Shown here: positions 18,115 through 27,200 of the stretch, one piece after another
Layout: each line of letters begins with the position of its first letter
Position numbering within the stretch: position 1 is the stretch's first letter
Source of the DNA: JAIYDJ01 sp031400505
Lineage (GTDB): Bacteria; Pseudomonadota; Alphaproteobacteria; Rhodobacterales; Rhodobacteraceae
Direction: 5' to 3'
DNA length: 64,000 nucleotides
Assembly (NCBI GenBank): GCA_031400505.1
Contig: JANNPZ010000062.1
Location: forward strand, 1 to 64,000
The notes under the pieces: model-generated
The model's database searches: none
Seen by the model: the letters and a program-made list of their open reading frames with translations, nothing else
Told to the model about the DNA's origin: nothing
Position numbers and translations under genes: made by a program

Positions 18115-19482
18115 ATGCCGCTTTCCCGTCGCAGTCTGCTGCTGTCTGCACCACTTGCCGGGCTGTTGCAAAGCCCCGGTTGGGCGCAGGACGATGCGAT
18201 GTATGACGCCAATCTTGCATTGGTCGAAGGCAGCGCGCGCAGCTTTTCCGCGGCGATCGATGCGATTGCCCTGCGTAGCAATCCTGACATGGCGGCGGGT
18301 GTGATCGACGCGATGCGCTTTACCTCGGCCCCCGATGCGCCTTTTGTCGAGGTGTTGCGCACGATTACCGGGCAGGACGGCGGCGATGACTGGTTCTCCT
18401 GGATGCTGTGGCAGGAAGCCCACCCCGAGATTGTCCCGCACCCTAGTTATCCCCGCTGGAAACGCGATGTATACCTGCGCATCGACCCTAACTTCGACGT
18501 TTTCCTGCGCCCGGAACACCTGCGCCGCGAGCGGATGAAGATCCGGCTCGAAGAGATCACCTGGGGTGGCGTGCTGAAAGACGGCATTCCGTCATTGGAC
18601 AACCCGCAGATGATCGCGGCGGATGCGGCAGATTATCTGCGCGGCGACGATCTGGTGTTCGGTGTGGCGATCAATGGCGATCTGCGGGCCTACCCGTTGC
18701 GGATCATGGGCTGGCACGAGATGTTCAACGATGTGATCGGCGGGGTGCCGGTGGCGTTGGCCTATTGCACGCTGTGTGGGTCGGGGATTTTGTTCGACAC
18801 GAAGGTCAAGGGGCAGAAGGCGCCGCTGGTGTTCGGATCGTCGGGGTTTCTTTACCGGTCCAACAAGCTGATGTTCGACCGCAAGACGCATTCGCTGTGG
18901 AACCAGTTCACCGGCAAGCCGGTATCGGGGCCCCTTGTGGACAGCGGCCTGGAACTGGCCCAGCGCCCGGTGGTGATTGCCAAATGGCAGGACTGGCGCA
19001 AGGCCAACCCTGCGACGACCGTGCTGTCGCTGGAAACCGGGCACAGCCGCAACTACGGCTCGGGCATCGTTTACCGCGACTATTTCGCCTCCAAGGACCT
19101 GATGTTTCCGGCGGTGGTGGACGAAAAGGCGCTGCGGCAGAAGGACTATGTGTTCGGCCTGCGGCTGTTTGGCGGGGCCAAGGCCTGGCCGTTGCAGGCC
19201 TTTGTGCGCAAGCCGGTGATCAACGATGCGTTCGCGGGTCACTCTGTTGTGCTGATCGGTGACGCTACACAGCGCAGCGTGCGGGCTTACAGCCGGGGTG
19301 AAGAACAGTTCGCCCTGCGCGGGGATCGCCTGAAAAGTACCGATGGCGCGGTCTGGCAGATCGGCGAGGATGCGTTGACCACCGCAGATGGTCGCAGCCT
19401 GCCACGCCTTGCGGGCCAGATTTCCTATTGGTTCGCGTGGAACGGCTATGTGGGGGCCGCGTCAGAGTTCTATTCCGACTGA
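18115..19482 (+). CDS. DUF3179 domain-containing exported protein
   Basis: 455 residues with an N-terminal export signal containing twin arginines (SRRSLLLSAPLAGLL, then GWAQ), suggesting Tat or Sec export. The rest matches DUF3179: GDLRAYPLRIMGWHEMFND, PVALAYCTLCGSGILFD with two cysteines, and SLWNQFTGKPVSGPL. The family has no established function. GGAGG lies 5 b before ATG 18115; ATG 18112 is possible. It is a single gene, transcribed away from the tRNA. Confidence 0.85.
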   Translation: MPLSRRSLLLSAPLAGLLQSPGWAQDDAMYDANLALVEGSARSFSAAIDAIALRSNPDMAAGVIDAMRFTSAPDAPFVEVLRTITGQDGGDDWFSWMLWQEAHPEIVPHPSYPRWKRDVYLRIDPNFDVFLRPEHLRRERMKIRLEEITWGGVLKDGIPSLDNPQMIAADAADYLRGDDLVFGVAINGDLRAYPLRIMGWHEMFNDVIGGVPVALAYCTLCGSGILFDTKVKGQKAPLVFGSSGFLYRSNKLMFDRKTHSLWNQFTGKPVSGPLVDSGLELAQRPVVIAKWQDWRKANPATTVLSLETGHSRNYGSGIVYRDYFASKDLMFPAVVDEKALRQKDYVFGLRLFGGAKAWPLQAFVRKPVINDAFAGHSVVLIGDATQRSVRAYSRGEEQFALRGDRLKSTDGAVWQIGEDALTTADGRSLPRLAGQISYWFAWNGYVGAASEFYSD

Positions 19483-19579
19483 CCACTCCGCTCTGCACTC
19501 GGTCAAAAGCGGCTTGTTCGCTGCGTTGCCAAAAGCTATGCAAGTGCCGAACCCGATCCGGTTCGATAGGGGCTAAAGC

Positions 19580-20563
19580 ATGAGCAAACTGGTCACGATC
19601 TTTGGGGGTTCGGGCTTTGTCGGGCGATACATCGCGCGGCGGATGGCGAAAGAAGGTTGGCGCGTCCGCGTCGCCGTGCGCCGCCCGAACGAGGCGCTGT
19701 TCGTGCGCCCCTATGGCGGCCCTGGGCAGGTCGAACCCGTGCTGTGCAACATCCGCGATGATGCCTCGGTGCGGGCTGCCACGGTTGGGGCGGATGCGGT
19801 GGTCAACTGCGTCGGCACGTTCGACAAGGGCGGAAAGAACAGCTTTACCGCCGTGCAGGTGACAGGGGCCGCGCGGATCGCAAGGATTGCAGCGGAATGT
19901 GGCGTGGGCCGGATGGTGCATATCTCGGCCATCGGGGCGAGTTCGGCGGGACCAAGCGCCTATGCCATCAGCAAGGCCGAAGGCGAGGCTGCGGTTCTTG
20001 CAGCGATGCCGGGTGCCGTAATCTTGCGGCCGTCGGTGGTGTTCGGGTCCGAGGATCAGTTCTTCAATCGTTTCGCCGCCATGTCCCGGATGGGGCCGAT
20101 CCTGCCGGTGGTGGGGGCTGGGACACGGTTTCAGCCGGTGTTCGTCGATGATGTGGCACAAGCGGCGGTGATGGGTGTGCTGGGGCAGGCGCAGGGCCTC
20201 TATGAACTCGGCGGGCCGGATGTCGATACGTTCAAGGGCCTGATGGAGCGGATGCTGCGGGTCGTCCAGCGCCGCAAACTGGTGCTGAACCTGCCGTTCT
20301 GGGTGGCGCGGATCATGGGAGGGGGCCTTGATCTGGCCTCGACCCTGACGGGCGGGCTGTTCACCAACAGTATGATCACGCTGGATCAGGTGAAATCGCT
20401 GGCGGTTGACAACGTCGTGCAACCCGGGATGCGCGGGTTTGCCGATCTGGGCATCGAAGCCACCGCGATGGACGCCGTTCTGCCCGAATACCTGTGGCGC
20501 TATCGCCCGTCGGGCCAGTATGCCGCGATCAAGGATTCCGCCAAGAACCTGCGCAAGGTCTGA
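19580..20563 (+). CDS. NDUFA9-like NAD(P)-binding protein (complex I assembly/subunit family)
   Basis: 327-residue atypical short-chain dehydrogenase fold. The nucleotide-binding GGSGFVGRYIARRM is at 9-22, the ISAIGASSAGPSAYAISKAEGE stretch carries the Tyr-xxx-Lys, and GAVILRPSVVFG follows. It resembles the mitochondrial complex I 39-kDa subunit NDUFA9, which in alphaproteobacteria is thought to support complex I assembly or stability. It lies 4 b upstream of uppP, probably one transcript. AGGGG precedes the ATG. Confidence 0.83.
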   Translation: MSKLVTIFGGSGFVGRYIARRMAKEGWRVRVAVRRPNEALFVRPYGGPGQVEPVLCNIRDDASVRAATVGADAVVNCVGTFDKGGKNSFTAVQVTGAARIARIAAECGVGRMVHISAIGASSAGPSAYAISKAEGEAAVLAAMPGAVILRPSVVFGSEDQFFNRFAAMSRMGPILPVVGAGTRFQPVFVDDVAQAAVMGVLGQAQGLYELGGPDVDTFKGLMERMLRVVQRRKLVLNLPFWVARIMGGGLDLASTLTGGLFTNSMITLDQVKSLAVDNVVQPGMRGFADLGIEATAMDAVLPEYLWRYRPSGQYAAIKDSAKNLRKV

Positions 20564-20566
20564 GCG

Positions 20567-21370
20567 GTGGCCGATCAGACACTGGTTGCCGCAGCCCTTG
20601 GGCTGCTAGAGGGGCTGACCGAGTTCATTCCGGTGTCCTCGACCGGGCATCTGCTGCTCGTCGGACATTTCATGGGGTTTCAAAGCCCCGGTAACACGTT
20701 CGAGGTGGTGATCCAGCTTGGCGCGGTTCTGGCGCTGGTGGTCTTGTATTTCGCGCGGCTGTGGGCGGTGTTTTCCACGGCGCACCGCGACCCGGCGGCG
20801 CGGCGGTTTGTCATTGCGGTGCTGCTGGCGTTTCTGCCTGCTGCCTTTGCCGGGCTGTTGCTGCATGATCTGATCAAGACGGTGCTGTTTGAAAGCCCGG
20901 TTCTGATTTCGGTGATGCTGATCCTGGGCGGCGTCGTGCTGTTGTTCGTGGATCGGCTGGCGATCCCTGTGCAGGTCGAAGAGGCCGCCGACATGCCTCT
21001 GCGCAAGGCGCTTGGCGTCGGGCTGTTTCAATGTCTGGCGCTGGTGCCTGGCGTGTCGCGGTCGGGGTCCACGATTGTCGGCGCGCTGTTGCTGGGGGTC
21101 AGCAAGCGGGCGGCGGCCGAGTTTTCGTTCTTTCTGTCGATGCCGACTATGGGGGCCGCGGTCGCTTATGATTTGTACAAGAACCGTGATGTGCTTGATT
21201 TCTCGGCACTGTCCGAAATTGCGATCGGCTTTGGCGTGGCCTTTGTAACAGCCGTCTTGGTGGTGCGATGGGTGTTGGGATATGTTGGTCGGCAGGGATA
21301 CGCGCTGTTTGGCTGGTGGCGAATCATTGTGGGAAGCGTGGCGTTGGCTGCAATTTGGGCCGGTCTTTGA
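20567..21370 (+). CDS. uppP: Undecaprenyl-diphosphatase UppP (BacA)
   Basis: Membrane phosphatase recycling undecaprenyl pyrophosphate to the lipid carrier used for peptidoglycan and surface glycans. 267 residues, multi-spanning. Catalytic motifs are GLTEFIPVSSTGHLLL near 15-30 and VPGVSRSGSTIVGAL near 160-175. Start is GTG 20567, 3 b after the preceding stop. It would also serve the polysaccharide locus at 2-12 kb. Confidence 0.95.
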   Translation: MADQTLVAAALGLLEGLTEFIPVSSTGHLLLVGHFMGFQSPGNTFEVVIQLGAVLALVVLYFARLWAVFSTAHRDPAARRFVIAVLLAFLPAAFAGLLLHDLIKTVLFESPVLISVMLILGGVVLLFVDRLAIPVQVEEAADMPLRKALGVGLFQCLALVPGVSRSGSTIVGALLLGVSKRAAAEFSFFLSMPTMGAAVAYDLYKNRDVLDFSALSEIAIGFGVAFVTAVLVVRWVLGYVGRQGYALFGWWRIIVGSVALAAIWAGL

Positions 21371-21451
21371 AGTAATATGTATCGTGTGCTGACCTATTAG
21401 CGATCAGAATTACCGCCCTGAGCCTTTGGCTGCCAAAAAATCTACCACTTA

Positions 21452-21468
21452 TGTCAGCATTGCTGACT
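21452..21468. promoter_or_regulatory. 17-bp palindromic motif upstream of gltD (copy A)
   Basis: TGTCAGCATTGCTGACT contains a perfect GTCAGC-ATT-GCTGAC inverted repeat, 62 b before the gltD start. Near-identical elements precede ilvE (34103-34119) and petP (34887-34903). The symmetry and shared position suggest a binding site for a dimeric regulator. The regulator is not known to me. Confidence 0.5.
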
Positions 21469-21529
21469 TTTATTCTGCTGTTCAGTCCAGTAGAACTCAA
21501 CGTGGATTACCCGGACGGGAGGCTGTTCC

Positions 21530-22964
21530 ATGGCTGTGCAACGCATGCTGAAATTTGTGACCTTGGGCCGCGAAACGCCCGAGAAGCGCCCGCCAGATCT
21601 GCGGTCCGAAGATTTCCACGAGATCTACCGCGAATATGCGACCCAGAAGGCCGAAGAACAGGCCAGCCGGTGCAGCCAGTGCGGCGTGCCCTATTGCCAA
21701 AGCCATTGCCCCTTGCACAACAACATTCCCGACTGGCTGGCCCTGACCGCCGCCGGGCGCCTGCAAGAGGCCTACGAGGTCAGTCAGGCCACCAACACCT
21801 TCCCTGAAATCTGCGGTCGCATCTGTCCGCAGGACCGGCTGTGCGAAGGCAACTGCGTCATCGAAAACTCGGGCCACGGCACAGTGACGATTGGCGCGGT
21901 CGAGAAATACATCACCGATACGGCTTGGGAAAACGGCTGGGTGAAACCGATCCGCCCGCATGCCGAACGCACGGAATCGGTTGGGATCATCGGGGCCGGT
22001 CCTGGCGGGCTGGCCGCGGCCGACGTGTTGCGCCGCCAGGGCGTGCAAGTCACTGTCTATGACCGCCATGACCGGGCGGGTGGGCTGCTGACCTATGGGA
22101 TTCCGGGGTTCAAGCTGGAAAAACCTGTCGTGATGCAGCGGATCGATCAACTGGAACAGGGCGGCGTGCAGTTCGTGCTGAATTGCCGGGTCGGGATCGA
22201 TCTGTCCTTTGACGCAATCCGGGGCCAGCACGACGCGGTGCTGATTGCGACGGGCGTGTACAAGGCGCGTGACATCGCAGCCCCCGGTGTTGGGGCCGAT
22301 GGCATCGTGCCCGCGCTGGATTTCCTGATCGCCAGCAACCGCAAAAGCTTTGGCGACGAGGTCGAGGCATTCGACAACGGCAGCTTGAACGCGGCAGGCA
22401 AGCGGGTGGTGGTGATCGGCGGCGGGGACACCGCGATGGACTGCGTGCGCACCGCGATCCGGCAGGGGGCAACGTCGGTCAAGTGTCTTTACCGGCGCGA
22501 CAAGGCCAACATGCCGGGGTCCCTGCGTGAAGTTCAGAACGCCGAAGAGGAAGGCGTGGAGTTTGTCTGGCTGTCGGCGCCCAAAGGGTTTGTCGGCAAT
22601 CCGGTGGGCGGGGTGATGGTGCAGAAGATGCGGCTGGGCGACCCCCGATGCGACGGGGCGCCAGACACCCGAGATCATCGAAGGTGCGGACTATGTCGAG
22701 GCCGCCGATCTGGTGGTGCAGGCGCTGGGGTTCGAACCCGAGGCTTTGCCGACCCTGTGGGGTGTGCCTGAACTGGCCGTCACCCGCTGGGGCACCGTTA
22801 AGGCCGATTTCCGCAGCCATGCAACCAGCTTGCCGGGCGTCTATGCGGCGGGCGATATCGTGCGGGGGGCCAGTCTGGTGGTCTGGGCAATCCGCGACGG
22901 ACGTGATGCAGCCGATGCGATGTTGGCCTATCTTGCGCAACCCGCAACAATTGCGGCGGAATAA
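21530..22964 (+). pseudogene. gltD: Glutamate synthase small subunit GltD, frameshifted
   Basis: NADPH-oxidising, FeS/FAD subunit of glutamate synthase. The N-terminal cysteines CSQCGVPYCQSHCPL and CGRICPQDRLCEGNC (4Fe-4S), the FAD site IGAGPGGLAAAD and the NADPH site VIGGGDTAMDCV are present. After MVQKMRLG the frame shifts at a run of five C (22642-22646). Removing one C restores GDPDATGRQTPEIIEGADYVE and the C-terminal FAD block GVYAAGDIVRGASLVVWAI through TAA 22964, about 477 residues in all. As written, the first frame runs on to a stop at 22771. It may be an indel error in the homopolymer. Confidence 0.92.
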
Positions 22965-23072
22965 AATATGGAAAACGCAGGTTTTCTGCACGGAATGCCC
23001 ATGTCCGTTCGGCCGGCCGGCACGCGCTTATTGGACAGCAAAGCTGCCACAAAAGAAGGGACGACAGAAACG

Positions 23073-23780
23073 ATGAAACCTGCCCTTTTGCTTTGCCTCG
23101 CACTGCTTGCCCCGCTGCCTTTGCAGGCGGCAAACGCCTGGGGCGCACCGGAGGGCTGCGAGGTTTTCATGACCGTGCAGTCGAACGAATGCCGGGTGTC
23201 GAACTATTATCGCTGCACCGGCGATGCTCCGGGCGATCAATGGCGGGCAGATTTTGATCAGGACGGGATTTTTTTCCAAAGCCGGATCAACTCCGAGGCG
23301 GAATGGGTCGAAAGCTATGAGTTGTTCCCGACGGTCAAGCAAGAATTGCTGCCCGGGGCGCTGGACCCCGCGTCGTTCAGCGATCTGTTGACCAACGGGC
23401 GCGACGACTTCATTTTCAGCCTGAGCAAGGACACGGGCGAGGAAACCGACGTACGCGGGTTTGACCGGTTGACCGGCAAAACCTTTGTGATCGACGGAAT
23501 CACCTTGTCGCAGACAGAGTTCTCGTTTGAGGAAACCGACACTGGCGGCAGCGTTCTGCGCCAGTCACGCGGCAATGAATACGTCCACCCCGAATGGCGG
23601 CTGTTCTTTTCCGGCCCGTCGGAGTGGTGGGACGGCACCGAATGGCTTGCGATCGACGGCAGCCCGGTTGCTTTTGTCTTTCCTGGCGAGCCGGGATTTG
23701 CCGCCACCGAGCCGCTGTTCGACTGCGATCCGGTACTATCGATGGACGGGTCGGGGGGATTGATCCATGTCAGCAAATGA
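23073..23780 (+). CDS. Exported protein of unknown function
   Basis: 235 residues with a signal peptide (MKPALLLCLALLAPLPLQAA, then NAWG). The mature part has four cysteines in its N-terminal region (CEVF, NECR, YRC) and a late FDCD, suggesting periplasmic disulfides. I do not recognise the family. ATG 23073 is preferred to ATG 22968 because the signal peptide starts there. It lies between gltD and gltB on the same strand and overlaps the following GFA gene by 14 b. Confidence 0.72.
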   Translation: MKPALLLCLALLAPLPLQAANAWGAPEGCEVFMTVQSNECRVSNYYRCTGDAPGDQWRADFDQDGIFFQSRINSEAEWVESYELFPTVKQELLPGALDPASFSDLLTNGRDDFIFSLSKDTGEETDVRGFDRLTGKTFVIDGITLSQTEFSFEETDTGGSVLRQSRGNEYVHPEWRLFFSGPSEWWDGTEWLAIDGSPVAFVFPGEPGFAATEPLFDCDPVLSMDGSGGLIHVSK

Positions 23781-24207
23781 CCGCCGCACCGGAGGCTGCC
23801 TGTGCGGCGCGGTGCGCTATGTGGTGATCGACTTGCCGCATCACATGCACGCCTGCCACTGCACGATTTGCCGGCGCATTTCGGGGGCCGCGACAATTAG
23901 CGTCTCGGTGCCCTTCGCGGCGATCGAGGTGACAGGACAGGAGCATATCGTAACGTATGTCTCGTCGGACTGGGCTGCGCGGTCGTTTTGCGGGCGGTGC
24001 GGGTCGGGACTTTGGTATCGCCTGACCGGGGTTGAAGCGGCTGCCTACATCATTTCGGCGGGCACGCTGGACGATCTGACCGGGCTTGTGATGGCACAGG
24101 AAATCTATGTGGATACCAAGCCTGCGGGTTACGCCTTTGCCGGGGACCATCCCCGGCTGACAGCAGCAGAATTCGAAGCGACGCTGACCGCCAGTTCCAA
24201 GGAGTGA
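23767..24207 (+). CDS. GFA/CENP-V family zinc protein
   Basis: 146 residues of the glutathione-dependent formaldehyde-activating enzyme / CENP-V fold. The zinc cysteines appear as GGCLCGAVRY at 9-18, HACHCTICRR near 28-37 and SFCGRCGSGLWY near 73-84. Most members have no proven substrate. It overlaps the upstream gene by 14 b and ends 3 b before gltB, so it is in the gltD-gltB transcription unit. Confidence 0.87.
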   Translation: MSANDRRTGGCLCGAVRYVVIDLPHHMHACHCTICRRISGAATISVSVPFAAIEVTGQEHIVTYVSSDWAARSFCGRCGSGLWYRLTGVEAAAYIISAGTLDDLTGLVMAQEIYVDTKPAGYAFAGDHPRLTAAEFEATLTASSKE

Positions 24208-24210
24208 ACC

Positions 24211-27200
24211 ATGACCGACCTGCCTGACCTCTCCGACTGGGTTGCTGCCGAAGAAACGAAACGTGCCTGGATGGACGCCAACAGTCTTTACCGGCTTGAG
24301 GATGAACACGCGTCCTGCGGCGTGGGGCTGGTGGTGGCGATTTCCGGCAAGCCGTCGCGGCGGGTTGTCGAAAGCGGGATTGCGGCGCTGAAGGCGGTCT
24401 GGCACCGTGGCGCGGTCGATGCCGATGGCAAGACGGGCGACGGGGCGGGTATCCACGTGCAAATCCCGGCGCGGTTCTTTTATGATGTGATCCGCCGCAC
24501 CGGTCACGAGCCGGACCTGACCAAGCTGGTGGCCGTCGGCCAGGTCTTTCTGCCGCGCACCGATTTCGGCGCACAGGAACGCTGCCGAAGCATCGTTGAA
24601 ACCGAAGTGCTGCGGATGGGGCATTACATTTACGGCTGGCGGCATGTGCCGGTGGATGTGTCGGTGCTGGGCGAAAAGGCCAATGCCACGCGGCCAGAGA
24701 TCGAGCAGATCCTGATCCGGAACGAAAAGAACATCGACGCCGAGGCGTTTGAACGCGAATTGTACATCATTCGTCGGCGGATCGAGAAGGCGGCCTTGGC
24801 TGCGCATATTCAGGGGCTGTATCTGTGCAGCCTGTCGTGCCGCAGCATCATCTACAAGGGCATGATGCTGGCCGAACAGGTGGCGGTGTTCTACCCCGAC
24901 CTGATGGACGACCGGTTTGAATCGTCCTTTGCGATCTATCACCAGCGCTACAGCACCAATACCTTCCCGCAGTGGTGGCTGGCGCAGCCGTTCCGGATGC
25001 TGGCCCATAACGGCGAAATCAACACGCTGAAGGGCAACGTCAACTGGATGCGCAGCCATGAGATTCGCATGGCCTCGAACAATTTTGGCGACGCGGCCGA
25101 GGATATAAAGCCGATCATTCCGGGCGGCACCAGCGATTCGGGGGCGCTGGATGCGGTGTTCGAGGTGCTGGTACGCTCGGGGCGTTCCGCCCCGATGGCC
25201 AAGACGATGATGGTGCCCGAAGCATGGTCGAAGGCCACCACCGACATGCCGCAGGCGTGGGCTGACATGTACGCCTACTGCAACGCGGTGATGGAGCCTT
25301 GGGACGGCCCGGCAGCCCTTGCGATGACCGACGGACGCTGGGTGTGCGGCGGCCTTGATCGCAACGGTTTGCGCCCGATGCGCTATGTCGTCACCGGCGA
25401 TGGCATGCTGATTGCCGGGTCAGAGGCAGGCATGGTGCCGGTGGACGAGGCCACAGTGCGCGAAAAGGGCGCGCTTGGTCCGGGGCAGATGATCGCCGTC
25501 GATATGATCGAGGGCAAGCTCTACCACGACACCGAGATGAAAGACCGCCTTGCCGCCAGCCAGCCCTATTCGGATTGGATAGCGAAGGTCGTGAACCTGA
25601 GCGATATGCTGTGCGACGTGCCTGAAACCGCGCTCTATGGCGGCGCCGACTTGCGGCGGCGGCAGATTGCAGCGGGCTACACGATGGAGGAGCTGGAGCA
25701 GGTTCTGGCGCCGATGGCCGAAGACGGCAAGGAAATGATCGCCTCGATGGGGGATGACACGCCTGCTGCGGTGTTGTCGTCGGTCTACCGTCCCCTGTCG
25801 CATTTCTTCCGGCAGAACTTCAGTCAAGTGACCAACCCGCCGATCGACCCGCTGCGCGAAGGCAGGGTCATGAGCCTGAAAACCCGGTTCGGCAACCTCA
25901 AGAACGTCTTGGATGAAACGTCGGCCCAGACCGAAATCCTGGTTCTGGAAAGCCCGTTCGTGGCCAATGCCGAATTCGAGGTCATGGTCGAAAAGTTCGG
26001 CGCGCATGTGGCGTTCATCGACTGCACATTCGCTGTCGGCGCAGGTCACGACGATCTGCGACTGGGGCTGGAGCGCATCCGGGCCGAGGCCGAGGATGCC
26101 GTACGGTCCGGCGCGGGGCAGTTGGTGCTGACGGATCAGCATCAGGGCACGGCCAGTGTCGGGATGCCGATGATCCTTGCGACATCGGCGGTTCATTCCT
26201 GGCTGACCCGCAAGGGGTTGCGGACCTTCTGTTCGATCAACGTACGGTCGGCGGAATGTATCGACCCGCATTACTTTGCCGTGCTGATCAGTTCGGGGGC
26301 CACGACGGTCAACGCTTACCTCGCGCAGGACAGCATTGCCGACCGGATCGGGCGCGGGTTGATCGAGGGCACGTTGACCGATGCGATGCGCCGTTACCGC
26401 GATGCCATCGACGCTGGCCTGTTGAAGATCATGTCCAAGATGGGGATTTCGGTGATCTCGTCCTATCGCGGCGGGCTGAACTTCGAGGCCGTGGGGCTGA
26501 GCCGCGCCATGGTGGCCGAGTATTTCCCCGGCATGCATTCCCGTATTTCCGGCATCGGCGTGTCTGGGATCGAGCAGAAGCTGGAAGAGGTCCACGCGAA
26601 GGGCTGGCTGGGCGGGGCCGATGTTCTGCCGATCGGCGGGTTCTACAAGGCGCGCCGGTCGGGCGAAAAGCACGCGTGGGAGGCGCAGACCATGCACCTG
26701 CTGCAATCGGCCTGCGACCGGGCCAGCTATGACCTGTGGAAGCAGTATTCGGCGGCGATGCGGGCCAACCCGCCGATCCATATCCGCGATCTGCTGGACA
26801 TCAAGACGCTGGGCAAGCCGGTGCCGATTGAAGAGGTCGAATCGATCACCTCGATCCGCAAGCGGTTCGTGACGCCGGGCATGTCGCTGGGCGCTTTGGG
26901 GCCAGAGGCGCACAAGACTCTGAACGTGGCGATGAACCGGATCGGGGCGAAGTCGGACTCGGGCGAAGGCGGCGAGGACCCCGCGCATTTCACGCCGGAG
27001 GCGAATGGGGATAACCCGTCGGCCAAGATCAAGCAGGTCGCCTCGGGGCGCTTCGGTGTCACGGCGGAATATCTGAACGCCTGCGAGGAGTTGGAAATCA
27101 AGGTGGCCCAGGGGGCAAAACCCGGCGAGGGCGGCCAGTTGCCGGGCATGAAGGTGACGGCGCTGATCGCGCGGCTGCGGCACTCGACGCCGGGGGTGAC

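Noticed and set aside
23073..24207. A mobile insertion between gltD and gltB
   Set aside because: No inverted repeats, target duplication or transposase; composition matches neighbours and gene overlaps are tight.
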